Below are positions 46,050 through 55,133 of a stretch of 64,000 bases of DNA, in pieces. Within the stretch, counting starts at the first letter, position 1; each line of letters begins with the position of its first letter. The position numbers and the translations under genes were made by a program. This stretch comes from Pseudomonadota bacterium. Lineage in GTDB: Bacteria > Pseudomonadota > Gammaproteobacteria > Burkholderiales > SG8-39. The notes beneath the pieces were generated by a model. It was not told the origin of the DNA. It ran no database searches and worked only from the letters and a program-made list of their open reading frames with translations. The stretch spans positions 124,001 to 188,000 of the forward strand of contig CANGMI010000007.1 in assembly GCA_947455195.1 (NCBI GenBank), in the 5' to 3' direction.

Positions 46050-46092
46050 GGCCTGCGGTTCCGTGCAGGAGCCGCCTTGTGGAGATCCTGTG

Positions 46093-47172
46093 ATGACGCT
46101 CAATCTCATGCTGGCGCTGGGTGCCGTGGCGCTGCTCGCTCTGGTGCTGATTGCCGGGTTGTCGCGCTGGGCGATGCGCTCCGCGGCCCACTTCGCGCGT
46201 CTCGCCCTGTTCACGACCGGGCTCACCTTCATCCTGGTGGTGGTGGGTGCCTATGTGCGCCTGTCCGATGCCGGTCTTGGTTGTCCTGACTGGCCGGGTT
46301 GCTACGGTGAGCCACACATGCCACCCGTGCTGCCTGCCGCGCAGGCCGACTCGGTGCCGGCGGGTGGGTTTGACGTGGCCAAGGGGTGGAAGGAGATGGG
46401 CCACCGCTACCTCGCGTCTTTCGTGGGCATGCTCATTGCCGCTCTCGCGCTGGCGGCGGTTCGCGCTCGTGGTCTCCTGGGCCGCTCGCCCGCGCTTCCG
46501 CTTTTCCTCGTGCTGGTGGTGATTGCACAGGCCGCACTCGGTCGGTGGACGGTCACGCTGCTCCTGAAGCCTGCGATCGTGACCCTTCATCTGCTGGGAG
46601 GGATGACGACCCTCGCCTTGCTTACCCTCATCACGCTGCGCGCATCATCGGGCGCTGCGCAGACAATCCACGGCGATGCTGTCGTGCGGGTACGCAGCCT
46701 TGCCCTGTTCGGTCTGGTCGTGGTCTCGCTTCAGGTGCTGCTGGGTGGGTGGGTCAGCACCAATTATGCGGCACTGGCCTGTCCCGACTTGCCCATGTGT
46801 CGCGGCGAGTGGGTGCCGCCGATGAGTTTCACCCATGCCTTTGAAGTGCTGCGCGAACTGGGTCGTACCGGCGACGGCGACGTGCTGCCCCTGGAGGCCC
46901 TCACCGCCATTCACTGGGTGCATCGGCTTGGTGCGGTGGTGGTGTTCTGCGTCGCGCTGTGGCTCGGGTCGAGACTCGTTCGGGTGGGTGCACTGAAGTC
47001 CCTCGGCCTCCTTCTCGTCGCGCTCGTAGGCATGCAACTGTGCCTGGGCATCGGCAACGTGATCTTCAGCCTGCCACTGTGGCTTGCGGCTGCTCACAAC
47101 GCCGGGGCGGCTGCGCTGCTCGTCCTGATGGTCGTGATAAACTTCAAGGCAGGCGGACTGGGTCGCGCCTGA
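46093..47172 (+). CDS. ctaA: Heme A synthase (COX15/CtaA)
   Basis: A 359-residue enzyme with eight membrane helices that oxidises heme O to heme [18 protein letters not shown] and [14 protein letters not shown] are the paired Cys loops, and [27 protein letters not shown] and AAHNAGAA hold the four heme His. GGAG lies upstream of the ATG at 46093. Confidence 0.95.
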   Translation: MTLNLMLALGAVALLALVLIAGLSRWAMRSAAHFARLALFTTGLTFILVVVGAYVRLSDAGLGCPDWPGCYGEPHMPPVLPAAQADSVPAGGFDVAKGWKEMGHRYLASFVGMLIAALALAAVRARGLLGRSPALPLFLVLVVIAQAALGRWTVTLLLKPAIVTLHLLGGMTTLALLTLITLRASSGAAQTIHGDAVVRVRSLALFGLVVVSLQVLLGGWVSTNYAALACPDLPMCRGEWVPPMSFTHAFEVLRELGRTGDGDVLPLEALTAIHWVHRLGAVVVFCVALWLGSRLVRVGALKSLGLLLVALVGMQLCLGIGNVIFSLPLWLAAAHNAGAAALLVLMVVINFKAGGLGRA

Positions 47173-47227
47173 CGGCCCTCCGTGCCCCCCAGCCCCTCGT
47201 CCGGTCTTACCTGGCAGATCCCCCTTC

Positions 47228-48130
47228 ATGCATCAGCAGGCGATGGTCGCACCCGGATTGGCGCAACGTCTGCGCCAGTACTACGAGCTCGCCAAGCCGC
47301 GAGTCATCATGCTCATCGTGTTCTGCGCGGTGATCGGCATGTTTCTCGCAACACCGGCGGGTACGTGGCCTTCGCCCTGGGTCGTGATCTGCGCCACCAT
47401 CGGCATCGCACTGGTCGCCGGGGCGGCAGCAGTCATCAACTGTCTGGTCGAGCGCCGCATCGATGCGGTGATGGCCCGCACTCAGCGCCGCCCGTTGGCG
47501 CGGGGTGATCTCAATGCGCCCCAGGCACTGGTGTTCGCGTCGGTGGTCGGGGGCTTTGGCATCTGGCTCCTGCTCACCCAGGTCAATGCACTGACCATGT
47601 GGCTCACCCTGGGCACCTTTGTCGGGTACGCCGTGGTCTACACCGTGCTCCTCAAGCCGCGTACCCCGCAGAACATCGTGATCGGTGGCGCCTCGGGTGC
47701 CATGCCGCCGGTACTGGGCTGGGCCGCCGTGACCGGTGAGGTGTCCCCTGAAGCCCTTCTGCTCTTCCTGATCATCTTTGCGTGGACGCCCCCCCACTTC
47801 TGGGCGCTTGCGCTCTACCGCACCGAGGAATATGCGCGCGCCGGTCTGCCGATGCTGCCAGTCACGCACGGGGCCCGATTCACCCAGTTGCAGGTGCTGC
47901 TCTACACGGTCGTGCTGCTCGCCTCCTCGCTGATGCCCTTTGCCTGTGGCATGAGCGGCTGGATCTACCTGGCGAGCGCGCTGGCACTCGGCGGGCTCTT
48001 TCTCTACTACGCCATTGCGCTCTACCGTCAGTACAGCGATGCGCTCGCACGCAAGACCTTCCGCTACTCGATCCTGTATCTCGCGCTGCTCTTCGCGGCA
48101 CTGCTGCTCGACCACTATGTCCGGTGGTAG
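47228..48130 (+). CDS. ctaB: Protoheme IX farnesyltransferase (heme O synthase)
   Basis: A 300-residue UbiA-family membrane prenyltransferase that adds farnesyl to heme B. The conserved N-terminal [13 protein letters not shown], the first Asp-rich region [32 protein letters not shown] and the loop [11 protein letters not shown] are present. It supplies ctaA, 55 bases upstream. Confidence 0.97.
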   Translation: MHQQAMVAPGLAQRLRQYYELAKPRVIMLIVFCAVIGMFLATPAGTWPSPWVVICATIGIALVAGAAAVINCLVERRIDAVMARTQRRPLARGDLNAPQALVFASVVGGFGIWLLLTQVNALTMWLTLGTFVGYAVVYTVLLKPRTPQNIVIGGASGAMPPVLGWAAVTGEVSPEALLLFLIIFAWTPPHFWALALYRTEEYARAGLPMLPVTHGARFTQLQVLLYTVVLLASSLMPFACGMSGWIYLASALALGGLFLYYAIALYRQYSDALARKTFRYSILYLALLFAALLLDHYVRW

Positions 48131-48149
48131 GTCCGAAGCGCGTAGCGGC

Positions 48150-48836
48150 ATGCATATGCGAGCGCATGACCCCGGGGGTACGGGTCGGCAGAGAGGTGTC
48201 GCGGCCGGCAATGCCGTGACTCCGGGTGCTCTCTCAGGACGACGGTTCGTGCGATGGGCGCGCACCGGGCTGATGGCCGGGATTGCCCTCGGGCTGGTGG
48301 CCTGTTCGCCGGAACGGGTTGCATTTCGCAGTACCGACATCACCGGGGCCACGTACGCCAGCGATTTTCGCCTGGTCGATCCGGCCGGCCGGGAGCGCTC
48401 GCTGGCCGATTTCCGGGGCAAGGTCGTCACCGTATTCTTCGGGTATACGACCTGTCCTGACGTCTGTCCGACGACGCTCGCCGAGATGCGCGAGGTGAAG
48501 GCTGCGCTCGGCGCCGATGCCGAGCGACTGCAGGTCATTTTCATCTCGGTGGATCCCGAGCGTGATTCCCCCGCTGTTCTCGGCCCCTACGCGGCAGCCT
48601 TCGACCCCACCTTCGTTGCCCTGTCAGGCAGCGCGGCCGACATTGCGGCAACGGCCAAGGTGTTCAAGGTGGTCTACGAGCGGGTGGCTGGCAACACCCC
48701 CGACACATACACGATCAACCATACGGCCGGCAGCTACGTCTTCGATCCGCAGGGACGCATTCGTCTGTTCGTGCGCCATGGCCAGGGCATCGAGCCGATC
48801 GTGAGCGACATCCGGCAGTTGCTCGCCGGGCGCTGA
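48150..48836 (+). CDS. Sco1/SenC-family copper chaperone
   Basis: Up to 228 residues from the ATG at 48150; ATGs at 48156 and 48273 are alternatives. A membrane segment or lipoprotein signal is present: GIALGLVACSPE fits a lipobox with Cys near 53. The Sco domain has FGYTTCPDVCPTT (Cu-binding Cys-X3-Cys) and the distal His in TINHTAGSYVFD. It should metallate the CuA site of coxB. It closes the oxidase locus and is convergent with rpoH. Confidence 0.93.
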   Translation: MHMRAHDPGGTGRQRGVAAGNAVTPGALSGRRFVRWARTGLMAGIALGLVACSPERVAFRSTDITGATYASDFRLVDPAGRERSLADFRGKVVTVFFGYTTCPDVCPTTLAEMREVKAALGADAERLQVIFISVDPERDSPAVLGPYAAAFDPTFVALSGSAADIAATAKVFKVVYERVAGNTPDTYTINHTAGSYVFDPQGRIRLFVRHGQGIEPIVSDIRQLLAGR

Positions 48837-48925
48837 AACATACCGGCTGCGCTTCAGCGTCTGTTGAACCTGTCCGGCAGGGGACCGATCTCACAACCCG
48901 CCGCAGCGATGGTCGCGCCGCCTGC

Positions 48926-49774
48926 TCAGAGCGTGACCAGTGCGCCCTTCATGCGGCTCAGTGCCTTCGCCTCGATCTGACGGATGCGCTCGGCTGACAC
49001 GCCAAACTCGGCTGCCATGTCGTGAAGCGTCGCCGGATTGCTCTCGGTGAGCCAGCGTGCCTCGATGATGCGGCGGCTTCGCGGGTCGAGATCGGCCAGA
49101 GCATCCTTCAGCCCCTGCGCATGGCGGTTTTCACGCTGCCGGGCCTCGTACACCTGGGCTGGTTCAGCCGACTCGGGTGCTGCCAGATAGTTGATGGGGG
49201 CGTAGCCTTCTTCATCGTCGCTGCCAGGGTCGAGCGCGATATCGCCACCGGACAATCGGGTTTCCATCTCGGCCACATCCTCCGGCCGGACATGGAGTTC
49301 GCTCGCCATCTGGTCGATTTCGCTGGGGCTGAGACTCTCCAGCCCCGGCTTCATGCTGCGCAGGTTGAAGAACAGCTTGCGCTGAGCCTTCGTGGTGGCC
49401 AGGCGCACGAGCCGCCAGTTGCGCAGGATGAATTCGTGCATCTCGGCACGAATCCAGTGCATGGCAAATGACACCAGACGCACGCCACGCTCGGGGTCGA
49501 AGCGCTTCACCGCCTTCATCAGCCCGATGTTGCCTTCCTGAATGAGGTCGGCCTGCTGCAGCCCGTAGCCTGCATACCCGCGCGAGATGGATACGACCAG
49601 GCGCAGGTGCGAGAGAACAAGCTGGCGTGCAGCATCGAGGTCACCCTCGTCGCGCAGCTTGCGGCCCAGGCGCGTCTCTTCCTCCTGGGTGAGCAAAGGC
49701 AGGCGGTTGACGGCCTGGACGTAGGCTTCCAGGCTCCCGGCAAGCGAGGGCATCTGAACGGTCAGAGCAGTCAT
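48926..49774 (-). CDS. rpoH: RNA polymerase heat-shock sigma factor RpoH (sigma-32)
   Basis: A 282-residue group 3 sigma factor. The RpoH box QRKLFFNLR is intact; region 2 contains DLIQEGNIGLMKAVKRFDP and FAMHWIRAEMHEFILRNW, and region 4 has EFGVSAERIRQIEAKAL. The ATG at 49774 follows AGAGG by eight bases; a GTG nine bases earlier is in frame. A CIRCE operator overlaps its probable promoter, so HrcA repression is expected besides the usual translational and proteolytic control. Confidence 0.96.
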   Translation of the reverse strand: MTALTVQMPSLAGSLEAYVQAVNRLPLLTQEEETRLGRKLRDEGDLDAARQLVLSHLRLVVSISRGYAGYGLQQADLIQEGNIGLMKAVKRFDPERGVRLVSFAMHWIRAEMHEFILRNWRLVRLATTKAQRKLFFNLRSMKPGLESLSPSEIDQMASELHVRPEDVAEMETRLSGGDIALDPGSDDEEGYAPINYLAAPESAEPAQVYEARQRENRHAQGLKDALADLDPRSRRIIEARWLTESNPATLHDMAAEFGVSAERIRQIEAKALSRMKGALVTL

Positions 49775-49854
49775 CGTGAACACCTCTCAGTCAGTCGACC
49801 GTGGCCCGCTCCGTCGTGTTCGAAACGATACGACGGGGCTGCACAGTCACGCTC

Positions 49855-49884
49855 ATGTTAGCACTCGCGACTTTAGAGTGCCAA
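49855..49884 (-). promoter_or_regulatory. Candidate rpoH promoter
   Basis: On the minus strand TTGGCA (49884-49879) and TAACAT (49860-49855) are spaced 18 bases, giving a start near 49848 and a leader of about 75 bases. The CIRCE operator covers nearly the whole element. Confidence 0.55.
49858..49884. promoter_or_regulatory. CIRCE element (HrcA operator)
   Basis: TTAGCACTC, nine bases, then GAGTGCCAA. It matches the CIRCE consensus TTAGCACTC-N9-GAGTGCTAA at 17 of 18 arm positions with the exact spacer. hrcA itself is not in the window. Confidence 0.9.
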
Positions 49885-50081
49885 TTTGTCCAAAGGTTCC
49901 CGACCCCAGCATGGCGCGAGTCGGGCTGCTCTGGTGGCCCAAGATGGTTGCCCGCGTGATATTTCCGACAGCACCTTGCGTGACCGCAAGCGGCTCGCCG
50001 CAGGGCGGCCAGGCGGTCTGGTGCTGGTGCACCGGCGCTCGCGTAGCTACCGCGTCGGCGATGCAAACCTGCCGATGTCCG

Positions 50082-51185
50082 TCAGTCAAGCCGTGCGCCA
50101 GCCTCGCGCACGACGCGTGCCCATCGTACGGATTCCGTGCGAATGAAGTCCCCGAAGCCCTCAACCGTCATCTGCAGGGCTTCACCACCTTCACCCTGCA
50201 ACTGGTCGCGGAATTCGGCGCTGCGCACGATGCGCGCCACCTCGGCGTTGAGCCGACGCGTGATATCCGCAGGCGTGCCGGTGGGTGCAACCAGACCGAA
50301 CCACGACACCAGGTCATAGCCGGCAATGCCCGATTCGGCGATGGTGGGCAGGGCGGGTGCGACCGAGCTGCGGTGTACGCTGGTGACCGCCAGCGCGCGC
50401 AGCTTGCCAGCACGCACATGCTGGATCACCGAGGGGATGCTCGCGAACATGAGCGAGACCTGTCCACCGAGCAGATCGAGAACCGCCGGACCGGTGCCCT
50501 TGTAGGGGATATGCACCAGCTGGATGCCGGCGGCACTGCGGAATGATTCGGCCGCGAGGTGCGCTCCGCCACCGGAGCCCGCCGAGCCATAGTTGAGCGT
50601 TCCCGGGCGGGCACGTGCGAGCGCGATGAGATCGGCCACCGACGTGACGGGCAGCGACGGGTGGGTCACCAGCATCAGTGGGAAGGCTGCAATCGGGGCC
50701 ACGGGTGCGAGATCGCGCTGCACGTTGAACGGAAGGCGTGCATAGAGCGTCTGGTTGGCGATGACTGCCGAGGGCAGCAAGAGGAAGGTCTGGCCATCGG
50801 CTGCCGCGTGAACCACGAGGTCGGTCCCGATATTGCCGTTGCCACCGCCGCGATTCTCGGTCAGGACCTGCTGCCCGAGCGCTTCGGCCAGCCGTGTCGT
50901 CACCGTGCGCGCGAGAATGTCTGCCGGGCCACCGGGCGGGAAGGGCACGACCACCCGCACCGGACGCGAGGGCCATGTTCCAGACTGGCCCGACGAGACG
51001 GCCGATCCAACGGAAGAACCCTGAGCAAAGACCGCCTCAGCCACCCCGAGCGCCGCGGCCGCCCCGAGTGCACCGAGGCTGCGCACCCGCGTCTTCGATG
51101 CAGTCGGGCGCGCCGGCAACGCACCTCGAAGGGAACGCAGTACCCGACCGCTGCATGATCCCCAGCTGTCACCCCCTGTCAGCAT
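50082..51185 (-). CDS. Bug-family tripartite tricarboxylate transporter receptor
   Basis: A protein of about 367 residues from the ATG at 51185. A long basic leader and signal peptide (about 1-52, ending VFAQ), then a Gly/Ser-rich stretch, precede the mature motif WPSRPVRVVVPFPPGG. The pocket segment HAAADGQTFLLLP and VHIPYKGTGPAVLDLLGGQ are standard. It is the last gene of the octopine-dehydrogenase-family operon, so its ligand may be the substrate of that pathway. No TctA/TctB are present. Confidence 0.88.
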   Translation of the reverse strand: MLTGGDSWGSCSGRVLRSLRGALPARPTASKTRVRSLGALGAAAALGVAEAVFAQGSSVGSAVSSGQSGTWPSRPVRVVVPFPPGGPADILARTVTTRLAEALGQQVLTENRGGGNGNIGTDLVVHAAADGQTFLLLPSAVIANQTLYARLPFNVQRDLAPVAPIAAFPLMLVTHPSLPVTSVADLIALARARPGTLNYGSAGSGGGAHLAAESFRSAAGIQLVHIPYKGTGPAVLDLLGGQVSLMFASIPSVIQHVRAGKLRALAVTSVHRSSVAPALPTIAESGIAGYDLVSWFGLVAPTGTPADITRRLNAEVARIVRSAEFRDQLQGEGGEALQMTVEGFGDFIRTESVRWARVVREAGARLD

Positions 51186-51243
51186 CGCGGGGCGCGCTCG
51201 CTGGGGGGGCGCGAGGTCAGCCAGCCGGTCGTGAGACTTGCGC

Positions 51244-52098
51244 TCACCCGGCCAGAAAAGCCAGTTGCAGGCGATTGAAGGTGGCAGCATCCTCGAACTG
51301 GGGCCAGTGCCCGCAATTGTCCATGACCTCGAATCGTGCACCGCGAATGCCTCGCGCGAGCCGTTGTCCTACCTCGATCGTGCTCCCCGGATCGTGACTC
51401 GTCCACATGACCAGGGTGGGGGCCTCGATCCGGGCGAGTTCCTCGTCGGTCATCAGGTTGGGCAGCCTGAACTCGGGCGTGTGCAGGCACATGATGTTTT
51501 CCATCGCCCGCGCGAAGCCGGGCTGGGTGTAGACCCGGTAGCGCATGTCGACCATTTCGTCGGTCACGACCGAGGGGTCGAGCATCAGCCACTCGAGCCG
51601 TTTGCGGATGCTCTCGCGCGAGGGCGTTGCGGCGGCAGCGATCGACAGCGACCGGATTCGCTCGCTCACCGCCGGGTCATAGTGCACGCCCGCCGCGGTG
51701 TTGAGGATGATTCGTCCGACGCGCTCGGGACGCGTTGCTGCCATGTGTTCGGCAACCCAGCCACCCAGTGATTCGCCCGAGAGGTGCGCACGCTCGACAC
51801 CCATCGCATCGAGGAAGTCGACCAGGTGCTGGACATAGTGACGCGGTTCGTAGGGGTGATCGGGCTTGTCGCTGAATCCGTGGCCGATCATGTCGATGGC
51901 AAAGACGCGATAGCGCTCGGCATGCGCCGGGATATTGCGCAGGTAGGCTTCCAGGTAGCCGCCGCTGCCGTGCAGGAAGACGAGCGTCTCGCGGTTGCCG
52001 CTGCCTGCCTCCAGGTAGCGGGTACGGATACCCCCGGCGTTCACATACCCCATGCGGTATTCGCAACCGAGCATTTCGAGCCACATCGACATCGTCAA
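51244..52098 (-). CDS. Alpha/beta hydrolase, MhpC-like
   Basis: A 284-residue alpha/beta hydrolase with the oxyanion block VFLHGSGGYLEAY, nucleophile SGESLGG near 108, acid Asp in WTSHDPGS near 230 and His in CGHWPQFED near 260. The overall pattern, with IDMIGHGFSDKP, resembles C-C hydrolases of meta-cleavage pathways (MhpC/HsaD type), though esterases look alike. Its start overlaps the upstream dehydrogenase stop by four bases. Confidence 0.82.
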   Translation of the reverse strand: MTMSMWLEMLGCEYRMGYVNAGGIRTRYLEAGSGNRETLVFLHGSGGYLEAYLRNIPAHAERYRVFAIDMIGHGFSDKPDHPYEPRHYVQHLVDFLDAMGVERAHLSGESLGGWVAEHMAATRPERVGRIILNTAAGVHYDPAVSERIRSLSIAAAATPSRESIRKRLEWLMLDPSVVTDEMVDMRYRVYTQPGFARAMENIMCLHTPEFRLPNLMTDEELARIEAPTLVMWTSHDPGSTIEVGQRLARGIRGARFEVMDNCGHWPQFEDAATFNRLQLAFLAG

Positions 52099-53102
52099 TC
52101 CTCCCTTGAAACCGTCTGACCGGGCGCGCGTGCGAGCCCCTGGTGCCTGAGCATCGACAGGATCCTCGCAAGGGCATCCTTGCGATAGGCTGCCTCATCG
52201 ATGTTCGAGTAGTCATAGAAGCCCGAACCACTGCGCAATCCGATGCGGCCCTCCTCCATGTAGCGCCGCACGATATCGGGCGCCTCGTAGCGCGGCCCGA
52301 GTTCGCCGGCGAGATAGCGACTGGCGTAATAGAGGATGTCATTGCCGCCGTAATCGATGAATTCGACGACACCCATCGCGGCATAGCGAAACCCGAGCCC
52401 GTAGCGTGTTGCCCGATCGATGTCCTCGGCGCTGGCCACACCCTCCTCAATCATGCGGGCCGCCTCGTTCATGATGAGCGACTGGAGTCGGGGCACGATG
52501 TAACCGGGGGCTGCAGAGCACAGCACCGGCACCTTGCCGATCTGCTCCAGGCAGGCGCGCAACGTGCGAATGACATCCGGATCGGTCTGCGGGTGCGCCG
52601 ACAGCTCGACCAGCGGGATCACGTAGGCCGGATTGAGCCAGTGCGCGTTGAGAAAACGTTCGGGTTGCCGCACCATCCGGGCGAGGGTGTTGACCAGGAA
52701 GGTCGATGTGGTCGAGGCCAGGATGGCATCGGGCCGGAGATGATTGCCGGCCCAGGCCAGTGCCTCCTGCTTGGCCTCGAGCACTTCGGGAACACCCTCG
52801 AAGACGATCGACGCCCGCGCCAGCGCTGCTGCTGCGGCATCCCGCCCGGCAACGTGAATGCGCTCGAGGATGGTCGGGCATTCGCCCGGATCGAACAGCC
52901 CCAGTTCGGCCAGCGCATGCAGACTGGCATCGATCTCGGCCATGGCCTCGCTGCGCAGTTGTTCGAATGCCGCAGCACTGCGCGCCTTCAGATCGATCAT
53001 CCAGACCTCATGCCCCGCATAGGCAAAGGCGTGGGCGATACCCCGCCCCATGCGTCCTGCGCCCAACGTGGCGATCACGCCTGCCGCCCGTGGTGTGCTC
53101 AT
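52095..53102 (-). CDS. 3-hydroxyacyl-CoA dehydrogenase family protein
   Basis: A 335-residue NAD-dependent dehydrogenase. The Rossmann motif is LGAGRMGRGIA near 13-23, followed by the catalytic-site block NAHWLNPAYVIPLVEL and the C-terminal 3HCDH domain with APGYIVPRLQSLIMNEAARM and GLGFRYAAMG. The HWLNP form and single C-terminal domain also occur in L-gulonate and carnitine dehydrogenase relatives, so the substrate need not be a CoA ester. It is coupled by four-base overlaps to both neighbours. Confidence 0.82.
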   Translation of the reverse strand: MSTPRAAGVIATLGAGRMGRGIAHAFAYAGHEVWMIDLKARSAAAFEQLRSEAMAEIDASLHALAELGLFDPGECPTILERIHVAGRDAAAAALARASIVFEGVPEVLEAKQEALAWAGNHLRPDAILASTTSTFLVNTLARMVRQPERFLNAHWLNPAYVIPLVELSAHPQTDPDVIRTLRACLEQIGKVPVLCSAAPGYIVPRLQSLIMNEAARMIEEGVASAEDIDRATRYGLGFRYAAMGVVEFIDYGGNDILYYASRYLAGELGPRYEAPDIVRRYMEEGRIGLRSGSGFYDYSNIDEAAYRKDALARILSMLRHQGLARAPGQTVSRED

Positions 53103-54181
53103 CCGGTCAGTCCCTCCTGCAGCAGGTCGCTCAATGCGGTCGTCGAGAGGGTATCCAGCCCCAGGTTGGCCATCGTGCGCGGGCTGGTGCGGGCAAAGTC
53201 GGCTCCGCAGATTGCCCCGCCAAGGGCAAGCAATCCGTGCGCAAGGGGGGCTGTCGTGCCGGTGTACCGTGCGAGCGAGGCGAGGAGTGCGAGTCCGTAC
53301 TCGACGTCTTCGCGCATGTAGCGGTGACTCAGCAGGTCGATATGCTCGCGCCAGTCGCCCGATTCGACCAGTCGCTGGTGCGAATCGCCGTACATCCACC
53401 GATCGTTCTCGTAGTGGTCGCGCAGCGGAAAATGTTCGGGGCCGTAGCCGAACGCCTTGCGGATCGAGATGCGCTCGGCATCGAGTGCATCGGTGACGCG
53501 TCGGACCGCCGGTTGAGTGCCCTCGTTGTGAATGTCGTACCGCTCGTTGTGTTCCAGAGGGCCGGCATTCATCAGGATGAGGGGCGGGTGGATGATGGGC
53601 CCGGCATTCATCAGCGCACCGGACAGCGCGTCCTCGATCGGCTCGATCGAATCGAATGCCTCGCGCAGCACCGCAAACGCGGCTGTGCCGTCACGTGCCG
53701 GGAACACGCCGGTCGGCAGGCGTGTCGCGCGCATGGTGATGGCCACTTCGGTGGGGCCATGCTTGCGACAGAGCCAGGGCAGCGTGCCCGTCTCGGCGAA
53801 GGCTATCCGTGCCGAGACGCCCATCGAACGCAGCGTGCGGGTCATGGCAATGCTGCCCAGGGTACCGGGTGCGAGAAACGCCACCTGCCCGTCATGCAGC
53901 CAGGGGCCTGCCGCGCGGGCGATGTCGCATTGTGCGAAGGCGGGCCCGGGGATGAAGAGCAGCGCAGCGCCACGAACGGCCTGGCCGATGTCGCCGGTGG
54001 CGCCGGCAATGCGCACTGTCCGCCGTCCGGCCGCATCGATGAGCGTGATCGTCGGGTCGGCGATGAGGGGCGCGAGCGCCGCGCCATCGCGCCGCCACAG
54101 CCAGACTTCATGTCCCCGTTCGGCCAGATCAGCCGCCGCCGCGTAGCAACCGTGGCCGCCGCCGAGTACCGCGATCTTCAT
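53099..54181 (-). CDS. NAD/NADP octopine/nopaline dehydrogenase family protein
   Basis: A 360-residue protein with an N-terminal Rossmann domain (VLGGGHGCYAAAADLAERGHEV near 4-25) and a C-terminal octopine-dehydrogenase domain with NAGPIIHPPLILMNAG, the family His near 205, and HRYMREDVEYGLALL. Classical members reductively join an amino acid to a keto acid; bacterial relatives act on varied 2-hydroxy or imino acids. The start is set by AGGTGG six bases upstream. It leads the four-gene operon. Confidence 0.82.
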   Translation of the reverse strand: MKIAVLGGGHGCYAAAADLAERGHEVWLWRRDGAALAPLIADPTITLIDAAGRRTVRIAGATGDIGQAVRGAALLFIPGPAFAQCDIARAAGPWLHDGQVAFLAPGTLGSIAMTRTLRSMGVSARIAFAETGTLPWLCRKHGPTEVAITMRATRLPTGVFPARDGTAAFAVLREAFDSIEPIEDALSGALMNAGPIIHPPLILMNAGPLEHNERYDIHNEGTQPAVRRVTDALDAERISIRKAFGYGPEHFPLRDHYENDRWMYGDSHQRLVESGDWREHIDLLSHRYMREDVEYGLALLASLARYTGTTAPLAHGLLALGGAICGADFARTSPRTMANLGLDTLSTTALSDLLQEGLTG

Positions 54182-54251
54182 CGTTACCACCTCTCGTTGA
54201 TCAGTGCGCCGCACGATATCATGGGCCATCCATCATCTCGAGGGCGACACG
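54182..54251. other. Divergent intergenic region
   Basis: Seventy bases shared by the octopine-dehydrogenase operon (minus) and the DUF3891 gene (plus). Both promoters should be here or overlap the genes; no clear element stands out. Confidence 0.35.
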
Positions 54252-55082
54252 ATGATCATTCAGGCTCCGGCGGCGCAGGGCGGCGGCAACGCACGCTTCG
54301 TGATGCGAATGATCGAGCACACCACGCTGGCCGGGCGGTTTGCCCGCGTTTTCGGCAACACGCAGTTCGAGCCGGTAAGGCCGCGCGACGTGATGCTGTA
54401 CATGATCGACAACCATGATCGTGGCTGGACAGCATTCGATGCCGCACCCGAGATCGATCCGGCGACGGGCCTGCCATGGAATCTGGTGGAGACGCCGGCT
54501 GAGCGCATCGTTGCCACGAGCGCCGGCTCGCCCGATTTCAACGAACGGCATCACGCCTACGCCGGCCTGCTGTCGAGCATGCACAGCTGGGGTCTCTACA
54601 ACGGGCGCTACGGACTGTCGGACAAGGTGCTCATCGATTCGATCGGTCCGGAGGACCGGCACCTCGCCGATCGCATGCTCGCGGGTGAACTGGAGCGGCA
54701 GGCGCGGCTGCGTACCTGCCTGCTCGAGGACCCGGCAACGGTCGCCTGGCTCGACGAGGCGACGATCTTGCAGAACTACAAGCAGTTGCAGTTCTTCGAC
54801 ACGCTCGCGCTGTACTTCAATCGTGTGCCCGAGGGCGATCGCACCGAAGCCCTGTTCCCCCATGTTCCCCGGAGCCGTGATCAGGATGTCACCATCACCG
54901 TTCGGCCCGTCGCTGCGGCGACCTATGCGCTGAGCCCGTTCCCCTTCGAGCGCGAGGGGCTGCACTTCGAGTTCGAGGGGCGATGGATCGAGCCGGTCAC
55001 CGATGGTGATCTTGCCGGCTGGATGCGCCGGCTGGCCGCGACCCCGGTGGCGAGCCAGGCTTTCACGCTGGTTGCCGGTTGA
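54252..55082 (+). CDS. DUF3891 family protein
   Basis: A 276-residue protein beginning MIIQAPAAQ. The family blocks EHTTLAGRFARVFG (EH-X6-GRFA), MLYMIDNHDRGWTAFDAAPE and FNERHHAYAGLLSSMHS are rich in His and Asp and look like an all-helical metal-binding fold. Function is not known to me. It is the only plus-strand gene inside the catabolic island, divergent from one operon and convergent with the other. A hydrolase or decyclase role is conceivable but unsupported. Confidence 0.75.
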   Translation: MIIQAPAAQGGGNARFVMRMIEHTTLAGRFARVFGNTQFEPVRPRDVMLYMIDNHDRGWTAFDAAPEIDPATGLPWNLVETPAERIVATSAGSPDFNERHHAYAGLLSSMHSWGLYNGRYGLSDKVLIDSIGPEDRHLADRMLAGELERQARLRTCLLEDPATVAWLDEATILQNYKQLQFFDTLALYFNRVPEGDRTEALFPHVPRSRDQDVTITVRPVAAATYALSPFPFEREGLHFEFEGRWIEPVTDGDLAGWMRRLAATPVASQAFTLVAG

Positions 55083-55133
55083 TCCGGTCGATCGATGCCA
55101 TGCGCCGCATCGCGGCCCTGGCACAGACCCTCG

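Larger units (their letters stand above)
49775..50081. other. 307-base gap upstream of rpoH
   Basis: The rpoH-proximal 110 bases hold the leader, promoter and CIRCE element described separately. The rest (49885-50081), between the CIRCE element and the end of the Bug gene, contains no gene, RNA gene or repeat that I can support. Confidence 0.5.

Noticed and set aside
49885-50081. Possible small gene between rpoH and the Bug receptor
   Set aside because: Short frames exist on both strands but none has a ribosome site or a recognisable domain.
52706-54418. 570-codon plus-strand open frame
   Set aside because: It lies antisense to two well-supported dehydrogenase genes and has low-complexity Arg/Ala-rich translation.
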